Source: Vesta saturnalis (Eukaryota; Arthropoda; Insecta; Coleoptera; Lampyridae). From it: a stretch of 64,000 nt of DNA. Position numbers and translations under genes: made by a program. The notes below the pieces were generated by a model that saw only the letters and a program-made list of their open reading frames with translations, had not been told where the DNA came from and did not search any database. Position 1 is the first letter of the stretch. Every line of letters begins with the position of its first letter. The stretch covers positions 68,501 to 132,500 of the forward strand of contig JARFJB010002468.1 in the NCBI GenBank assembly GCA_036346205.1, given 5' to 3'. Shown in pieces: positions 18,519 to 31,039 of the stretch.

Positions 18519-20405
18519 TATGAAGTGCATTCTACAGCGAAAGTATTGTTACTACGTAATGCAATGGTACAAGCACTGTACACATATAATACAAAGGTAC
18601 AACTATCACCTTTGGCGTTAAGAGCAGACATACAAACCAACTGTGAAAGTGTAGCATGTTAAACAGCATCCTACGATACTTCCACTTGTTTGCCAACCAT
18701 AATATTTCTGGTTGCTGAAAACGAGATTCCTTCCTTGCTAATTGTTACTTCCATCTGCAAATTGAATACTTTTCATGATTAGAACATTCGCTATATAACA
18801 TTAAAGGTTGCCGAACAATTTGTCGTTATATTTATATACAATGATACTGTGCTATACTTTAACACTAAAATGTGACGTTTAGATGAACAATAAGGGTGAA
18901 CTATTAATTTTCCACAAATAAGAATTAAATTTTATGCAAATATCATTGTATTATATATTTTAATATGTAAAAACAGTATGTCAAGTGCTAACCTTAACCC
19001 TTTACGCACATTAGAGATTATTACTGAAAAGAATCTAAAAGCAAATGGAATTGAAATGAATTGAGCATTAAACAATTTTACATTTACTTTAAATGTGAAC
19101 GGATGTTTATTTTTATGACATGAGGTAAATTCCCTATTGGCTTACCTAACTTTATTTTACTGTAAAAAGTAATTATAAGGCTTAGTTAAATTACTACATT
19201 AAGTACTTTAATAAAACATTTATGTTTAAATCGAGTAATAATATAAAGCACGATATTTTCCTGTCGATATACTAAAATGCTTTTAACTTAACGTAAACAA
19301 TCGTAAATGTTATTCTACCGTATTGAATACATTTTTACTGCGCTGCGGATTTTTTTTTAATTGTATGAATGTATTGCCTATTTTACTGGATTCATGTAGA
19401 TGAATTTTGCAATACTTTGAAACACAGTAATATTGATTATTCAAAGGAAATCTGAGTTTAGTATATCGTATTAACAGTGGGTCAAAGTTTTTATCAGAAA
19501 CCATATTCCACTAGAATAGAATTTTCACAACAAATTCGATTACAGTATGGGATTGGTAATGCAGCAGTAACAGGAAGATAACTGAAAGCAAAAACAGATG
19601 TAAGTATAGAATTTTCTACAGATTTTATTCTTTCTTATTGTGAATCTTTATCATAAAATAAGTTTTCGTTTGCTAGATTACAAGAAAAGGTGAAAACTTA
19701 GTTCTAAATCTGCAGTAGTGCAGGATACTATTAAACATTTAGTAGAATTTCAATTTGAACTTACTCGTTCCAAACAAAACTTATAATAATTTAATTTGGT
19801 TTAATTTAATAAAAGTATTATACAAAAAAATTTTTAGGTGCATGATTTTGGAAAGCTTTGTAAACATTATTTGGTTTATATTTTATTTCAAATGTTTTGT
19901 AGCTGAAATGAGTTTGATTATTTACGCTTATTTACCTTTATGTAAAACAGTGAGTTTAACCGAATTCTTTCAATTATCAAATAAATGCATCATACATTGA
20001 ATTTTAGTACAAAGATTTGGCAATTCGATTTTACTTCACTTTATCTCTTATACGTAACATTTCACGGAAGATTAACTTCAAGGGATAAACCTACTAGCTT
20101 TACAATTCTGGAGAAGACCTCTTATAAGAGATACTATCGCCATTATCAAGTTAAGCGTTTTATTTAATTTTTAACTAACACTATTGATCAGTTATTTTGC
20201 ACTTTCCCATCACATATTTAATGGTGGTTTGTATATTAAAGGTACAGTGTCTGATGTCGAACAATACACGACCTTCCAACCTTCAAAGTAGAAATTAAAT
20301 GAAACGCAATAATCATTTTTTTAGAATAATGATGAAATCCCTCTTCCTATTCGTTCAGAAGGAAAATAGAGCGTGTCGTTAGAATGTCTAATTTTTCAAA
20401 GATCT
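18519..20405. other. AT-rich sequence, no gene recognised
   Basis: Short open frames only. A segment at 19,754-19,789 (TTTGAACTTACTCGTTC...ACTTATAATAA) resembles one at 1,076-1,113 beside the SINE-like units, so a minor dispersed repeat may be present. Confidence 0.4.
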
Positions 20406-21100
20406 TGTAAGGTTATTTTGACGCATCGTGTATGTGCACTATCTTGATAACTTATGGAGCGTATTTTGAATGTAGATTAAGTGAGTTTGCACGAAAAACA
20501 ATTTTTTTTTGTGAACGCAGAATGTAAGTTGGTGTAAATGATACGCCACTGGAGTTTAATGGAACATTTTGTGTCATATGAAAGAATACTTCAATGCTGT
20601 AGTAAGAATTTTTTATGTTGAAAAGTACGAAATACACGATTGTGATAGCTAAATTTTTATATTGGTGCGAAGAGATTGGAAATATGGCGGGCAGAAGGCA
20701 TAAAAGGGATAGTTTAATAATGGTGTGGGAGAGAATCTCTCGGTTAAAGCTTGAGTTAAGGCAGATCGCGCCCACGTTTTTCTTTTAAGAGATCTTAGAA
20801 TGGTCAGTGTAGGATTTTGTTTCTGAAAATTTCGTTCAGCAGCATAACGAGAACAAATCATACATAAAAATTTATAAATAACGAAGTTTAAGTGTGAATT
20901 GAAAGGAAATAATAGTGTTTCCTTTCAAGAAATAGAAAAATTGCTGAAGCAGATTTAACAGTAAAACAGCAAATGTTCAGCTGCGTGTTCAGTAAGCGCG
21001 TAATTCAGTAATAAAAAAAGCCGAACGTAATCCTTTAAGTAACATCAAAAGTGTGTTAGTTAAGTTAAAGATTAGTGGTGTTTTGTAACACTTCGTGTTA
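20406..21100 (+). repeat. Partial or solo BEL/Pao-type LTR, plus orientation
   Basis: Starts TGTAAGGTTATTTTGACGC at 20,406 and is collinear (with gaps) with the reverse complement of the 5' LTR of the BEL element at 34,147-35,451. Shared blocks include AATGTAAGTTGGTGTAAAT, ACGCCACTGGA, TTAAGAGA and the AGTGTTTCCTTTCAAGAAAT segment. A TATA-like CATAAAAGG lies at 20,699-20,707. The last 200 or so bases of the LTR seen at 34.15-34.35 kb are not present after about 21,100. Confidence 0.75.
20699..20707 (+). promoter_or_regulatory. TATA-like box of the LTR
   Basis: CATAAAAGG, at the same LTR position as the TATA boxes at 34,726-34,732 and 61,042-61,049 (minus strand). Confidence 0.45.
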
Positions 21101-24100
21101 TGCAGCATAGCTTCACTTATATCCAGTTTATACTACCTAGTGTGTAGGCGTCTTTTCATACCACAGTCAATTTAAACGTCATATTATGGTAATACTTTTT
21201 CACAATTTAACGCATTAGATGTGTATGGGTGTGCTCATTTTCACCTTATATTTTACATCAGTAAATTCGTTGTATTTACACATTTTTGATGATTATTTTG
21301 AATTCATTTGTTATAGACTTTAACATTGCTTTGATGGTTTGCTGGTTCTCAATGAATGACGTTAATTGTCTTTTTAAATTTGCCACTGTTATTACATTCG
21401 CAACACGCCACTGACCAACTAAAGTGTTCTCTCGTATTAATTTTCCTAAATTCACTTGACACTTGTTTTGTAACTTTCCTATCTTGTCTTCTCAGAAAAA
21501 CTGCGTGTTCATATTGATGTGTTGAAAAAAAAATTAACTTAACATTCTAATTCACACAATAGTGGCGTTATGTTATTTGATTAGAATGGAAAGTTAATGT
21601 GATACTTCGATGGTTTGTTAAGCATTAAATCTTTCTTCCCAATGGGGCTTTTTCTTTTTTAACCGTTATAATGTCACGTGAGTAATCACTTTCTTGAAAT
21701 GGTTAATTATTATTAATAACCTTTTAGGCGGTTTGTTTTTCTTGTCTGAGTGATACTATATAAGATTCGTGGTCGATTGAAACACTTAATTTCTACTACA
21801 TTTTACTAGAAAGCTTAATTTCATCGGGTACTATCAAGAACGAAATTCACTTATCAATAGAGGTAAACCTTATGACCTGCCATTTAAGAAAATAATTGAT
21901 TAAGATTTGGGATTGCACCAGCAAGGATTTACCGCACCCAGGAAACAACCAAGGAAGTATTCTTTCACCTGTAATCGTACTAATAAAGACACTATAAGTG
22001 GTGTAATGATTCAACATATATACCTACCCATTTCATCGCATCTGGTTGTTTAACGTTTCGACAGTCTTAATTGTTTGATACGTGTAAATTTTAGTTTATG
22101 AATTTATGGTCTTTAAGTTACGACTCATCTTGTATGTTGTTGGAAAATGGCAACATTGCCACTAAAAATCGTTTTAAAATTTAAAAGGTTTCAAACACGT
22201 GATTACTTTAAAATCTTTGGATTGGTGAAAATAATCAGGCTATGGTTTTTTGGTTTTCTGGTACCTTCAGATAAGAAGGAAAACGCCATTTTGGCAAAAA
22301 GAAATTGAATGCGTAGTTAGAAGCACATGTAAAATTTGGAAAAGGTGTTCCTAAAAATTTGATTGAATTTTTCAAGAAAAATTTTAACTCAGCCTGTTGC
22401 TTGTTAAATAAATCCTGCTGGGATTTCGAATTTTAGTTCGGATTTAATTTTTTTTTTGTTTCTGCTACACCTTAGCTTCGATCAAGAGGTAAGCTACTCA
22501 CTTTCTTTTCTTATTTACTAGACATAGCTTTGAAATGCATGCGTACATGTTTTGAAATTTTAATACAGCATAAAGATCATATTTTATAAAATTTGGGTAT
22601 CGATTTAAATTCTAACACAGCTATCTTATATAGGTTCTTTTTGGTCCTTTACACATTCACTCAAGATTAACATATTTCGTGCTTCCATAAGGAATAATTA
22701 AACCGTTTCTGACAGCACCTTTGGGTATCATTCGTCCAAGGTGTGAAATATTAGTTATGGGTCTTCGAGCCTGAATGGAAACAGTCTATGATTACTCCTT
22801 CTCATAGTATCTTCCGAATTAATCGAAGAAACATACGTTACACCTACGACTAGTTTCTGATAAGTAGTTACATGCATACAAAATTTACCTATGGTGAGTG
22901 ACTTTTGATTGCTTTTCTACATAACGAGGCTCTCGTTATCTGTACTTTACTGAAAGTCATAACCATTACATTACTGTGCTTGCTACTTGTATTAGTGTGT
23001 TCCGCAATTATCTTAATCCTGAAATTAATGCTTATGCTTTATTGTTAAACATTTTCTTAGTAATCGAGAGTAATACTATACATTTGTACCTGTAAAAGAT
23101 AATTTGGGTTATTCCAAAGTTTCGCTTATACTTACATTTAACTTTGCAATAGAATTTGTATTTTGTCTATCAACTTTTCTTATGTACTAGCTTTATTCTG
23201 ATAAATAACCGTAATTGTTCAACCGTTAGAACTACCTGTGTTTACTATACTTGCAACTGCTATTTGTTGACTGAATGCTACTCGTTGAGTTTAAATATAC
23301 AATGTATGTCAAAAATTATGTTAACTGCTGGGGTTTCAATTACTGTGTAAATCAAATTGAATATTTATTTATTATCATTGGGGTTGTATAACATTTGTAA
23401 ATTTTTTTTTCTGATTACAATTTTAATATTGGTTTAGTATAAAACTGTTTGAAGTAGAAGTTACTAATTTGAATCTTTTGTTGGTAGCCCTATGCTTACC
23501 AATAAATGGGTTATTTTGTGTTGCGCTTTATTTAATTCCTGTACTGCAATTGCCAAATCGGTAATAAACTTGGCCTTTCTAAATTTTATAAATGCTTCAT
23601 GCTTATTATTTTGTCTGTAATGCTCATAGTAATTTTACTGAAGAATATTTTGTGCTTACATAAGCAAACAACAGGGTAGACATCTAGTGCTAATTTTCGC
23701 TTTATATTTGGGGTTTATTTGAGTCCGGTTGATTGGAAACTGATAAATTAGTCCAACGGAGAGCTCTTCGTGGAATATCGGTATACAAGAATTCAATTTC
23801 GGATAATTAGAGATATATGTTTGGGTATTCTTTTCTTTTAGGGTCAACACTTGATGCCGAACCGTATTGTGTCTGAGTAGGTAAACTTTTAAGTAAATTT
23901 CATAGTTTGCTTTCAATTGTGGTGGAAAGGTAAGTTGATTACTGCCGGTTTATTTCGTAGTTATATTGTCTCTGATTATATTTTTGTGTTAGATATTTAC
24001 GAAAATTTAATTATTATTATAACATTTGTACTATTTTACGTTGGGGTATATTAAATAAGTGGTGTTAAACGATTGTAAGTTCTTTCATTAATCCTGTGAT

Positions 24101-24529
24101 CTACGATCAACTTCCTAGCCAGTCCTTTGTCAGTGTGGACTTAGTTCACCATTTTCTTTTAGCTGTCTCTTTTGTCCTATGTGAAAGTAGCCCTTTTCTT
24201 GATAGAGGGGCAATAAAGAATTAAATCAAGTGGTGCCCTTTTTAAATTTTATGTATCTCTTTTCTCCTGCCAAAACGCCCATGCATCCAAGTGCTGAACC
24301 GACCGACTGAGCTTCCGGCTAATTCCTTATTCCTTGTTACAGCACCTTAGCCACAATTTCTACCAATACCCTTTTGTGCACGTAACATGTTTTGCATAAA
24401 ATTTTAAATATTTTGTCTTTCTCTTGCGAAGTGGTAATTGTAACCTTTTTGCTTAAGTATTGAAGTATGTAATGTGCTTCATACATGGCTTTATTAATTC
24501 AATGTAACTAACCATTTCTTTCTAGTTTA
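21101..24529. other. AT-rich non-coding stretch
   Basis: I see no gene, RNA or clear repeat. Open frames are short and without motifs; host introns or intergenic DNA are both possible. Confidence 0.45.
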
Positions 24530-24935
24530 CAGGGTGTGATCAATAAGTTTACGACGACTCGTGTATTTCAACATATTTTTAAGCTTTTGGGATAAATTTC
24601 TTTTGGAGTATGATTGAATTTGAGTTGTGAATGGTTTCACTGAGTAGGCTACAATCCTGTCTTTTACAGTCATATACGATTAATTTAACATCCCGCCTAA
24701 GATTTTATTTTAGAAAGACTTAAGATTGTGGTGGCGCCTAGAGATAATTTTTCTTGGACTGAGCATTGTGAGGTGTAGATTTATGGTAAGTGCAAAGTGT
24801 TTGAAACTATCTTTGAATTATTTTACTCCTTTTATCGACCCCGCCGATTTCCACTGTTCTGACTTGGCAACCCGCTTAGTTCGGTAAGCCTGCACGACGC
24901 CAAGTGCGGTTTGGACGTGTAACAATCTATTATGT
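24530..24935 (+). repeat. Dispersed repeat, copy 1 (partner at 58,965-59,500)
   Basis: Starts near ACAGGGTGTGATCAATAAGT and shares with the reverse complement of the 59-kb copy the phrases GACGACTCGTGTATTTCA, TGAATTTGAGTTG, GATTGTGGTGGCGCCT, TTGGCAACCCGCTTA and AGTGCGGTTTGGA. No coding capacity; probably a non-autonomous DNA element. Confidence 0.8.
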
Positions 24936-26149
24936 GTGTATTTGCATACCTAATTTACTGATTGTCACGAATTTGGGCGGAAAGTCTTCCAGTGCTGGCT
25001 CGATATAAAAAATTGCTTATTAAAATGTTACTATGCAATATCTACGACTTAGATATTTTTATGCAATTGTATTTGTATTGGGTTCAAACTTATGGCCTGC
25101 GAAATTGAATCGATAACATTGCTGTCAATATTCAGTAGTATACTATATCACACTTTTAATGTGCCTGTTAGTTTCTCCGATCATTACGTCCAAATGTTAT
25201 TTATGGAAACTAATATTAAAAACCCAAAATTATTTACATGGCCACATTGTATTAATCAAGGGAATCTTACTTTATTTAAGAGTGGGCTTAAAAACGTATA
25301 TTTGAGGAGCTCTGTATACTGAACACATCGATATGTTTGTTACCAATTTTTTTATAATCATTCAACCAATATTTGTAAGTTGCTGTCTCGCTCAAGAAAA
25401 AGTATGTTAATAGTAGTAAAAAGAACTGGGTAACCAAAGGGATTTGTTTGTCTAGCAGAACAAAGTGAGAATTACACTTTAAAACACGCCAAAACTCTCA
25501 GCCAATTTAATTGCACATTACAAACAATACAAAAAAAAAAAAAACTATTATTATCGCAAAAAAAACTACATTCCGAAAGAATTATCTTGTGTTCATCCAA
25601 ACAAAACCAAAGCAAAAATTTAAATAATAGGAATGCATGCGGGCATGATAGCATTGCAGTAAAAATTTATAAAGCACGATTGTATTATTTGTACGAGCCT
25701 TTGGTTTTTTTTATTAAACTTAATTTTCACTTCTCTCGTTTTTCCAAAACACGGTAAAATTGCAAACGGTTGCATAAGTCTAAACCTAAAGGCGAAGTCA
25801 AGAACTATAGACCAATATATACTCTAAGTTCAATATCAAAATTGATTTAATCAGTTTTAAGAAACATATTGGTAGACTATTTTGAATCACTAACCTGACC
25901 TACCAACAGCCACCGCTTTACGAAGCCTGTTAGATTATCTACTTGAGTTACACAATAGTAGAAAGGTGGTTGAATCAATCAATTGTGACCTGTATAGTTC
26001 TTTTGACGTGATTTATCACAGTTTGTTGATTATCAAAACTATACTCGCAGGGAATTAGGGGTATACCACTGAACCAGATGAAATGACATCAACATGTTGC
26101 AATAGACGATTTTTTAAACTCGGGACAAATAGCGCAAACAACTCCAGAA
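24936..26149. other. AT-rich non-coding stretch
   Basis: No gene seen. Includes short poly-A and poly-T runs (near 25,530) and a 76-codon open frame at 25,092-25,322 without recognisable motifs. Confidence 0.45.
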
Positions 26150-26154
26150 TTAAG

Positions 26155-26565
26155 CATAGTCTCTTACCAAATATAACACATGTCATGATTAATAATCGAT
26201 GATGCCACTCGTTAAAACCTTTAGAAAATTGAACTCGTGATTCGCACTCGTTCAATTTTCATCGGTCTTAACTCGAGCTATTATCGATGATAATCATAAC
26301 ACTACTTATATTATCCCCGATACTCTTATTTGTATTTATTATTTTATTATTGTGTATTGTGCGTATTACGCCAGGTTAAAAGTTCCAGTCAGTAATGTAT
26401 TGCACTATTATCTTCATCAGGAGTGTTTACAGCTACGCCATCACATATAGTCATATGATGTAATATGAAAAACATGAGTCAAAATTATTTTCGGGGATAA
26501 TATAACTAGTGCTATGATTATCATCGATTATTATTCAAAACAGGTGTTACATTCGGTAAGAGAAA
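26155..26565. mobile_element. MITE with long inverted repeats
   Basis: Left arm (about 26,158-26,320) and right arm (about 26,488-26,562) are inverted copies. CTCTTACC...TAACAC, AATAATCGATGAT and the 20-plus-base block AATCATA-CACTA-TTATATTATCCCCGA all recur in reverse complement. The left arm has about 70 extra bases with its own palindrome (GAACTCGTGATTCGCACTCGTTCAA). The transcript could fold into a long hairpin. Confidence 0.7.
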
Positions 26566-27084
26566 ATAATTAACGTTAATAGAAGATATATTTTTTTAAA
26601 GTCTACAATTTTAAACGATTTGTCACATTGACAGTAAACTGTTTTATTCACTAAAGTCATGTGACAGTCAATATGTGGTGATAAAATTATCACCGATATG
26701 ATAGCCTATTCTGCGATTTAGTTTTTCTATTTTAACCAATGGAAGTTATCGAAAATGTACTATGTGACATGTGAATTATATTCTCGTTATAACAATTTCT
26801 GATTAGAAAATATACCCCGAGATGGCAGCAAATAAAGCTGTAGAATTCCAAAATACAGTTACTTATTTATTGTGATTTATTTTGTAAAAAATTAGAGAAC
26901 GTTGATTTGTTACAGTTCAATAGTCATTGAACACAATATTTTTTGTTTTACAGTTTTATAATTTAAATTAAACACTTAATCTATAGCTTAGGGGTTAACT
27001 TTCATTTTTTATTCATTCTCACAATTTCATTCACTCTGCATATACAGTTCGCATCCACTCTTAATGTACAATGGTCCTTTTATT

Positions 27085-27087
<3 letters not shown>
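26566..27087. other. AT-rich non-coding stretch
   Basis: No gene or repeat recognised. Confidence 0.45.
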
Positions 27088-27160
<73 letters not shown>

Positions 27161-27165
27161 TTATT
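27088..27165. repeat. AT dinucleotide microsatellite
   Basis: About 32 perfect AT units followed by a short imperfect tail. Confidence 0.95.
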
Positions 27166-27689
27166 ATTATTTTACTGATCCATTCATGCATTTTTCCCTG
27201 TCCATGCATTCAATCTCATCAATTCAATTTTCAAAAAAAATTCTAATTTATAATTATGTTAAACTAGGTTCCTTTTTCAACATTTTGGTTAAAAATGGTA
27301 GATGTCACTACCGGTATCAAAAATTAAATAAATTCTAATCTGTTTTCTTTAACTTACAAATTACAAACTTACACGAAAGAAAAGGGGACTCCATTGTCCG
27401 TAAGTAATCAAGCCTCTTTAGAATTTATTCGTTACATTAGTACTTCATTTTAGCCTCCTGGTAGAGTTCAAAATTTTTAAAGTTCATCACTTGTCATCGT
27501 ATTGGTTCACTATCAAATTCATCACACATTATAGCTGTTGGTACCGTCTCAGTCTGCAATTGCTGGTTTCGAAAACAAAGAAGAAAAACCGATCTACCTA
27601 AAGTTCGTCAGCTGTCATCTTCAGTCAACAACCCACCTACAAGCAGATAACATCGTTAATTTATTCTTCTTCCTACTTATAATAGTCTT

Positions 27690-27690
27690 C

Positions 27691-27731
<41 letters not shown>

Positions 27732-27763
27732 TATATTATATATATATATATTATATATATACA
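27690..27763. repeat. AT dinucleotide microsatellite, interrupted
   Basis: AT repeats broken three times by a doubled A or T, giving a compound structure able to form cruciforms. Confidence 0.9.
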
Positions 27764-28700
27764 CAAGGATTATATGTATAATACTCGTTCACATTTTCAG
27801 GAATCGAACATTAAAAGACATTTCAACACCAGTGTGAGTCACTGTAAAGTGTAGGTATTAATTTTTTGTGTGTGGATAGAAACTTGATTAATATCGTTGA
27901 CTGTTATAAAAATATGTTTATGCGTTAAAGAAGGAAACTGCAGTTAACTTCGACGACGCGCGCAATTGACTTAAATTGAATCACCCTTTCGTTATTGGGG
28001 GTGATATAATATCAACGCTATATACTATTTCATTATTTGTTCTCATCATCTCATTCATTTCTATACAGTACATTTTAATTTTTTTCGACCAAAAATAAAA
28101 TTTTTTTTTTTTTGATTAATAAATTTTTGATCCTTAAGCAATTTTTTTTTATTTTCGTTACATTGTGAGAGATTGTCGCAATGATAAAGGTTGAAAAACA
28201 ATATCCTTGAAATCTAACAGTTGTTTTAATAAAAAATATATCGAAACGTTGTGGTTTGGTACGTTATTTTTGCAGCCTGCGAGTTATGAAGGTTATAACC
28301 CATTGACACTGCCCTATTACAAACAATTCAATTTTCAACAAAATGTAAACGTTTAATAATTGCATCGGAATTATAAAAACAGAAGAATGGTTGTGTTGCA
28401 AGTTGATGGTAAACAGTCATACTACCGATAATTAGAAATTCAATTTATTGGTTTAACAATTTGCATGGAACAACACTGGAGCTGCACTATTTACATTATT
28501 ACACAAAATGGGTGTTAAGTTACTAGTTATTAGTACGAAGATGACATTTAATGTGGAACTTAAATTCTACGGGAAATGTGTGAAATATATTGTACATACT
28601 TACATAATTGAAATACATAACTAATAGAAATTGTATTAAACATGAACTAACACACTTGTATTACTAATTGTAGGTTGTAGAAGCATGGTTGTCAAAGTTT
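27764..28700. other. AT-rich non-coding stretch
   Basis: No gene seen. T-rich runs near 28,100-28,150. Confidence 0.45.
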
Positions 28701-28704
28701 AAAA

Positions 28705-29262
28705 CTCCTAATCTGAGTCACTATCTACATACGAGCTTTCAGAATAGTTTCCGATGTTAATAATCAGTTCATCAACTGTGATGTACAACTTTTCTTCTCG
28801 TTTATACCATTGTTTTATTCTTTCTTCAGTACATTGCACACAATTAGCCCATAATTATTTTTATTAAAAGTGTTTACTTGCCGACGATTAGGTGAAATGA
28901 TCTATTTAATGTATTGTTTAAGAAATTTAATTCGCAATTCCGCGATGTAACTTTTTTCAAATAAAGCTCTGCGATTGGAGTGTTTTTTGAATCTTAATCC
29001 TAGCGACTGGGTTGCACGATGCAGACTTCTGTCATTTATGTGACTGTTACGAATTTCTGCATTCAAACTTGCAACTGTGACATGTCTTTTTGTAAATAAG
29101 TTAGTGTGTTAAACTTGTGAATGCCCATTTTTGATGTTTCGGGTAGATCGCCAGATTTTGTTTTCTGGCGTGGTCGTTTTTTACCCGGACTTGTTAAAAC
29201 AGGATTAGATGCACCTCGAGACTTGATATTTCTCAACTGATTTAATGTGTGCAATAAATGAT
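28705..29262 (-). pseudogene. DDE transposase remnant (insect DDE_3-like multicopy family)
   Basis: Read on the minus strand in shifting frames: SPGKKRPRQKTKSGDL (the basic segment that opens this family after the first helix-turn-helix), then SLHRATQSLGLRFKKH, NRRALFEKSY and IAELRIKFLKQYIK (second DNA-binding region), and after a deletion the C-terminal part WANCVQCTEERIKQWYKREE ... VDELIINIGNYSESS ending in DSDSD and stop. The order fits a single gene whose catalytic DDE core has been deleted. The family name is tentative; the match rests on remembered consensus patterns, especially the acidic DSDSD end after the IINIG motif. Confidence 0.6.
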
Positions 29263-30896
29263 TAAAATAAGTAAATGTAGGTAATGAGGAAATAAATGAT
29301 AAACAAACAAATTGAGGTTATGTAGTAGGTACTTTATTTGTCAAATGAGAATTTAAATTCATATGCTTATAAAACAAATTAATTTCGCGTTTATAGGTTT
29401 ACTCTTTCTACTACAATTGCTTATTCAATACAGTATGTCGATTTCTTCAAATGCACTGCAAATGTTCACCATCCTTATTTAATTCAATGTTTTGTATGAG
29501 AAGACAGTATAAACAAACTTGATAGCTAAATTCATAAATTAATGACGGAGCGGTAAACACTACTGACGAGGAGAGTAATTTAGTTATGTGAAGATATTAC
29601 TTTCAAACCCATTCTAATATATAAATCCTGTTAAAGAATGCATTTTACAATTTCGTAAAACATATTTTTTTGTTGGTTTGCTCGTAGTATAGGAACAATT
29701 TAGGACGTGATGGATTTTATTATTTAATATTGCTAGTAGAAAATATATTTCTTTAAATTGTTTTAGTACAAATGTATAAACGCTTAGATTGTTTTGGTTT
29801 GCTGAATTTGATTTTCATATCCTGTGACATTATGATACCATAAATTATCGTCTGGAGTGTTAGTATATTAGTAAAAGGGGAGTTTAAGACTCATTTTTGC
29901 AAATAGTAGATTTTCATATTATTAATTAATTGTTAATTATCGGTTAGTTGAGTTAAATTACATCATTGAAAAATTATTACCTTAGTTTGCATATTTAAAA
30001 GTATTTGGCGACGGTATGTCGCTTGGATTTCGATAAATTTTATTTTAAAAAAGCAAAGAGTTTCGATTTTATTATAAGTTAGCTTAGAATCGATTTTTAA
30101 AAGGTTTTAGTTGATGAAAATAGATCAGATTACCGTGTTTCCGCCTTACGCGCCGTGGAAGTGCAGTTTAATACTAAGACGTAATTTTCTCGATTCATTC
30201 GTCCGAAATGCTTCTCGTTTTTACCGCGCTCTTAATTTGAAGAAATGTTGTTTTTATGATTGGTGAATTGAAGTAAGATAAATTACGGCTAAAACTGAAA
30301 GATGCATACGGGAGTCTAGTCATAGCTACAGAAGGGTAAAGTTGGGCGCGATGACCGTTCGAATTAAGAGTATTTGCATAGCGTTCACCGGGGTATTTTG
30401 AAGGTTTCGGAGGGAAAGGTTTCCCAATTACACCTAGTGGTAATTTTGAAGGATATTCATCCCGCCCAGTAAGATTATAATGAGGTGTAGCGTTCGTCAG
30501 AAGTGACATTGTTTACGGATCCTTAGAAAACCTATTAGTGTTAAAGATAGTGCTTTCACTGTCTTTGGTTAAAATCGCAAATTTCGCCATAGAGGCTTAC
30601 CAACTGCTTTTATCCACCGCTTGGAGTGTTTTAAAAACTCATACTCTTAATAGGTCGCATATGTGCCGTGTTGGTTGTTTACAGTTTTAAATGGTATTAC
30701 TTAAAAATGATTGATTTTTTTAAGAACACATTGAAATAATGAACTTTCTACCGCATAGTGATGGTTGATGTTTCTTCTCTGTGGTTTCATATCTTAGCAG
30801 TTAGACTAAAAAGCTTTTATGCTCTGACGGAAGTCTCGTCTGCTTTTCAACATCGTTAAACTAGTTTACCTCATTGCTTTCTTATTTAAATGTAGC
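29263..30896. other. Mostly non-coding, one unexplained 104-codon frame
   Basis: The region 30,120-30,660 is less AT-rich than its surroundings and carries a minus-strand open frame (30,509-30,195) with a Pro-rich N-terminal half (FPPKPSKYPGERYAN). I do not recognise it and see no splice or promoter support, so it is not called as a gene. Confidence 0.4.
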
Positions 30897-30985
30897 TGTT
30901 ACCAAAGGGTGCAGAATAAATCAATCGAGACCTTGCAATACTTTTTATTCTGTAACTTGTCACAAAAAAGAATGAACTTGTTTTA
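30897..30985 (-). repeat. 3' LTR remnant of BEL copy 2
   Basis: Matches 34,147-34,227 (about 88 percent by eye), including CTTTTTATTCTGTAAC and AATAAATCAATCGAGA (plus-strand sense). The upstream part of this LTR is deleted. Confidence 0.85.
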
Positions 30986-31039
30986 TTAAAATGTTTCTGG
31001 CTTTTAAAAGTTCATCTGAAGTAAAGAAATCTAACTTTA

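Noticed and set aside
27064..27246. Open frame of Ile-Tyr repeats
   Set aside because: It is the translation of an AT microsatellite.
30195..30509. 104-codon minus-strand frame with Pro-rich start
   Set aside because: No motif, promoter or splice support and no repeat relationship; left as unexplained.
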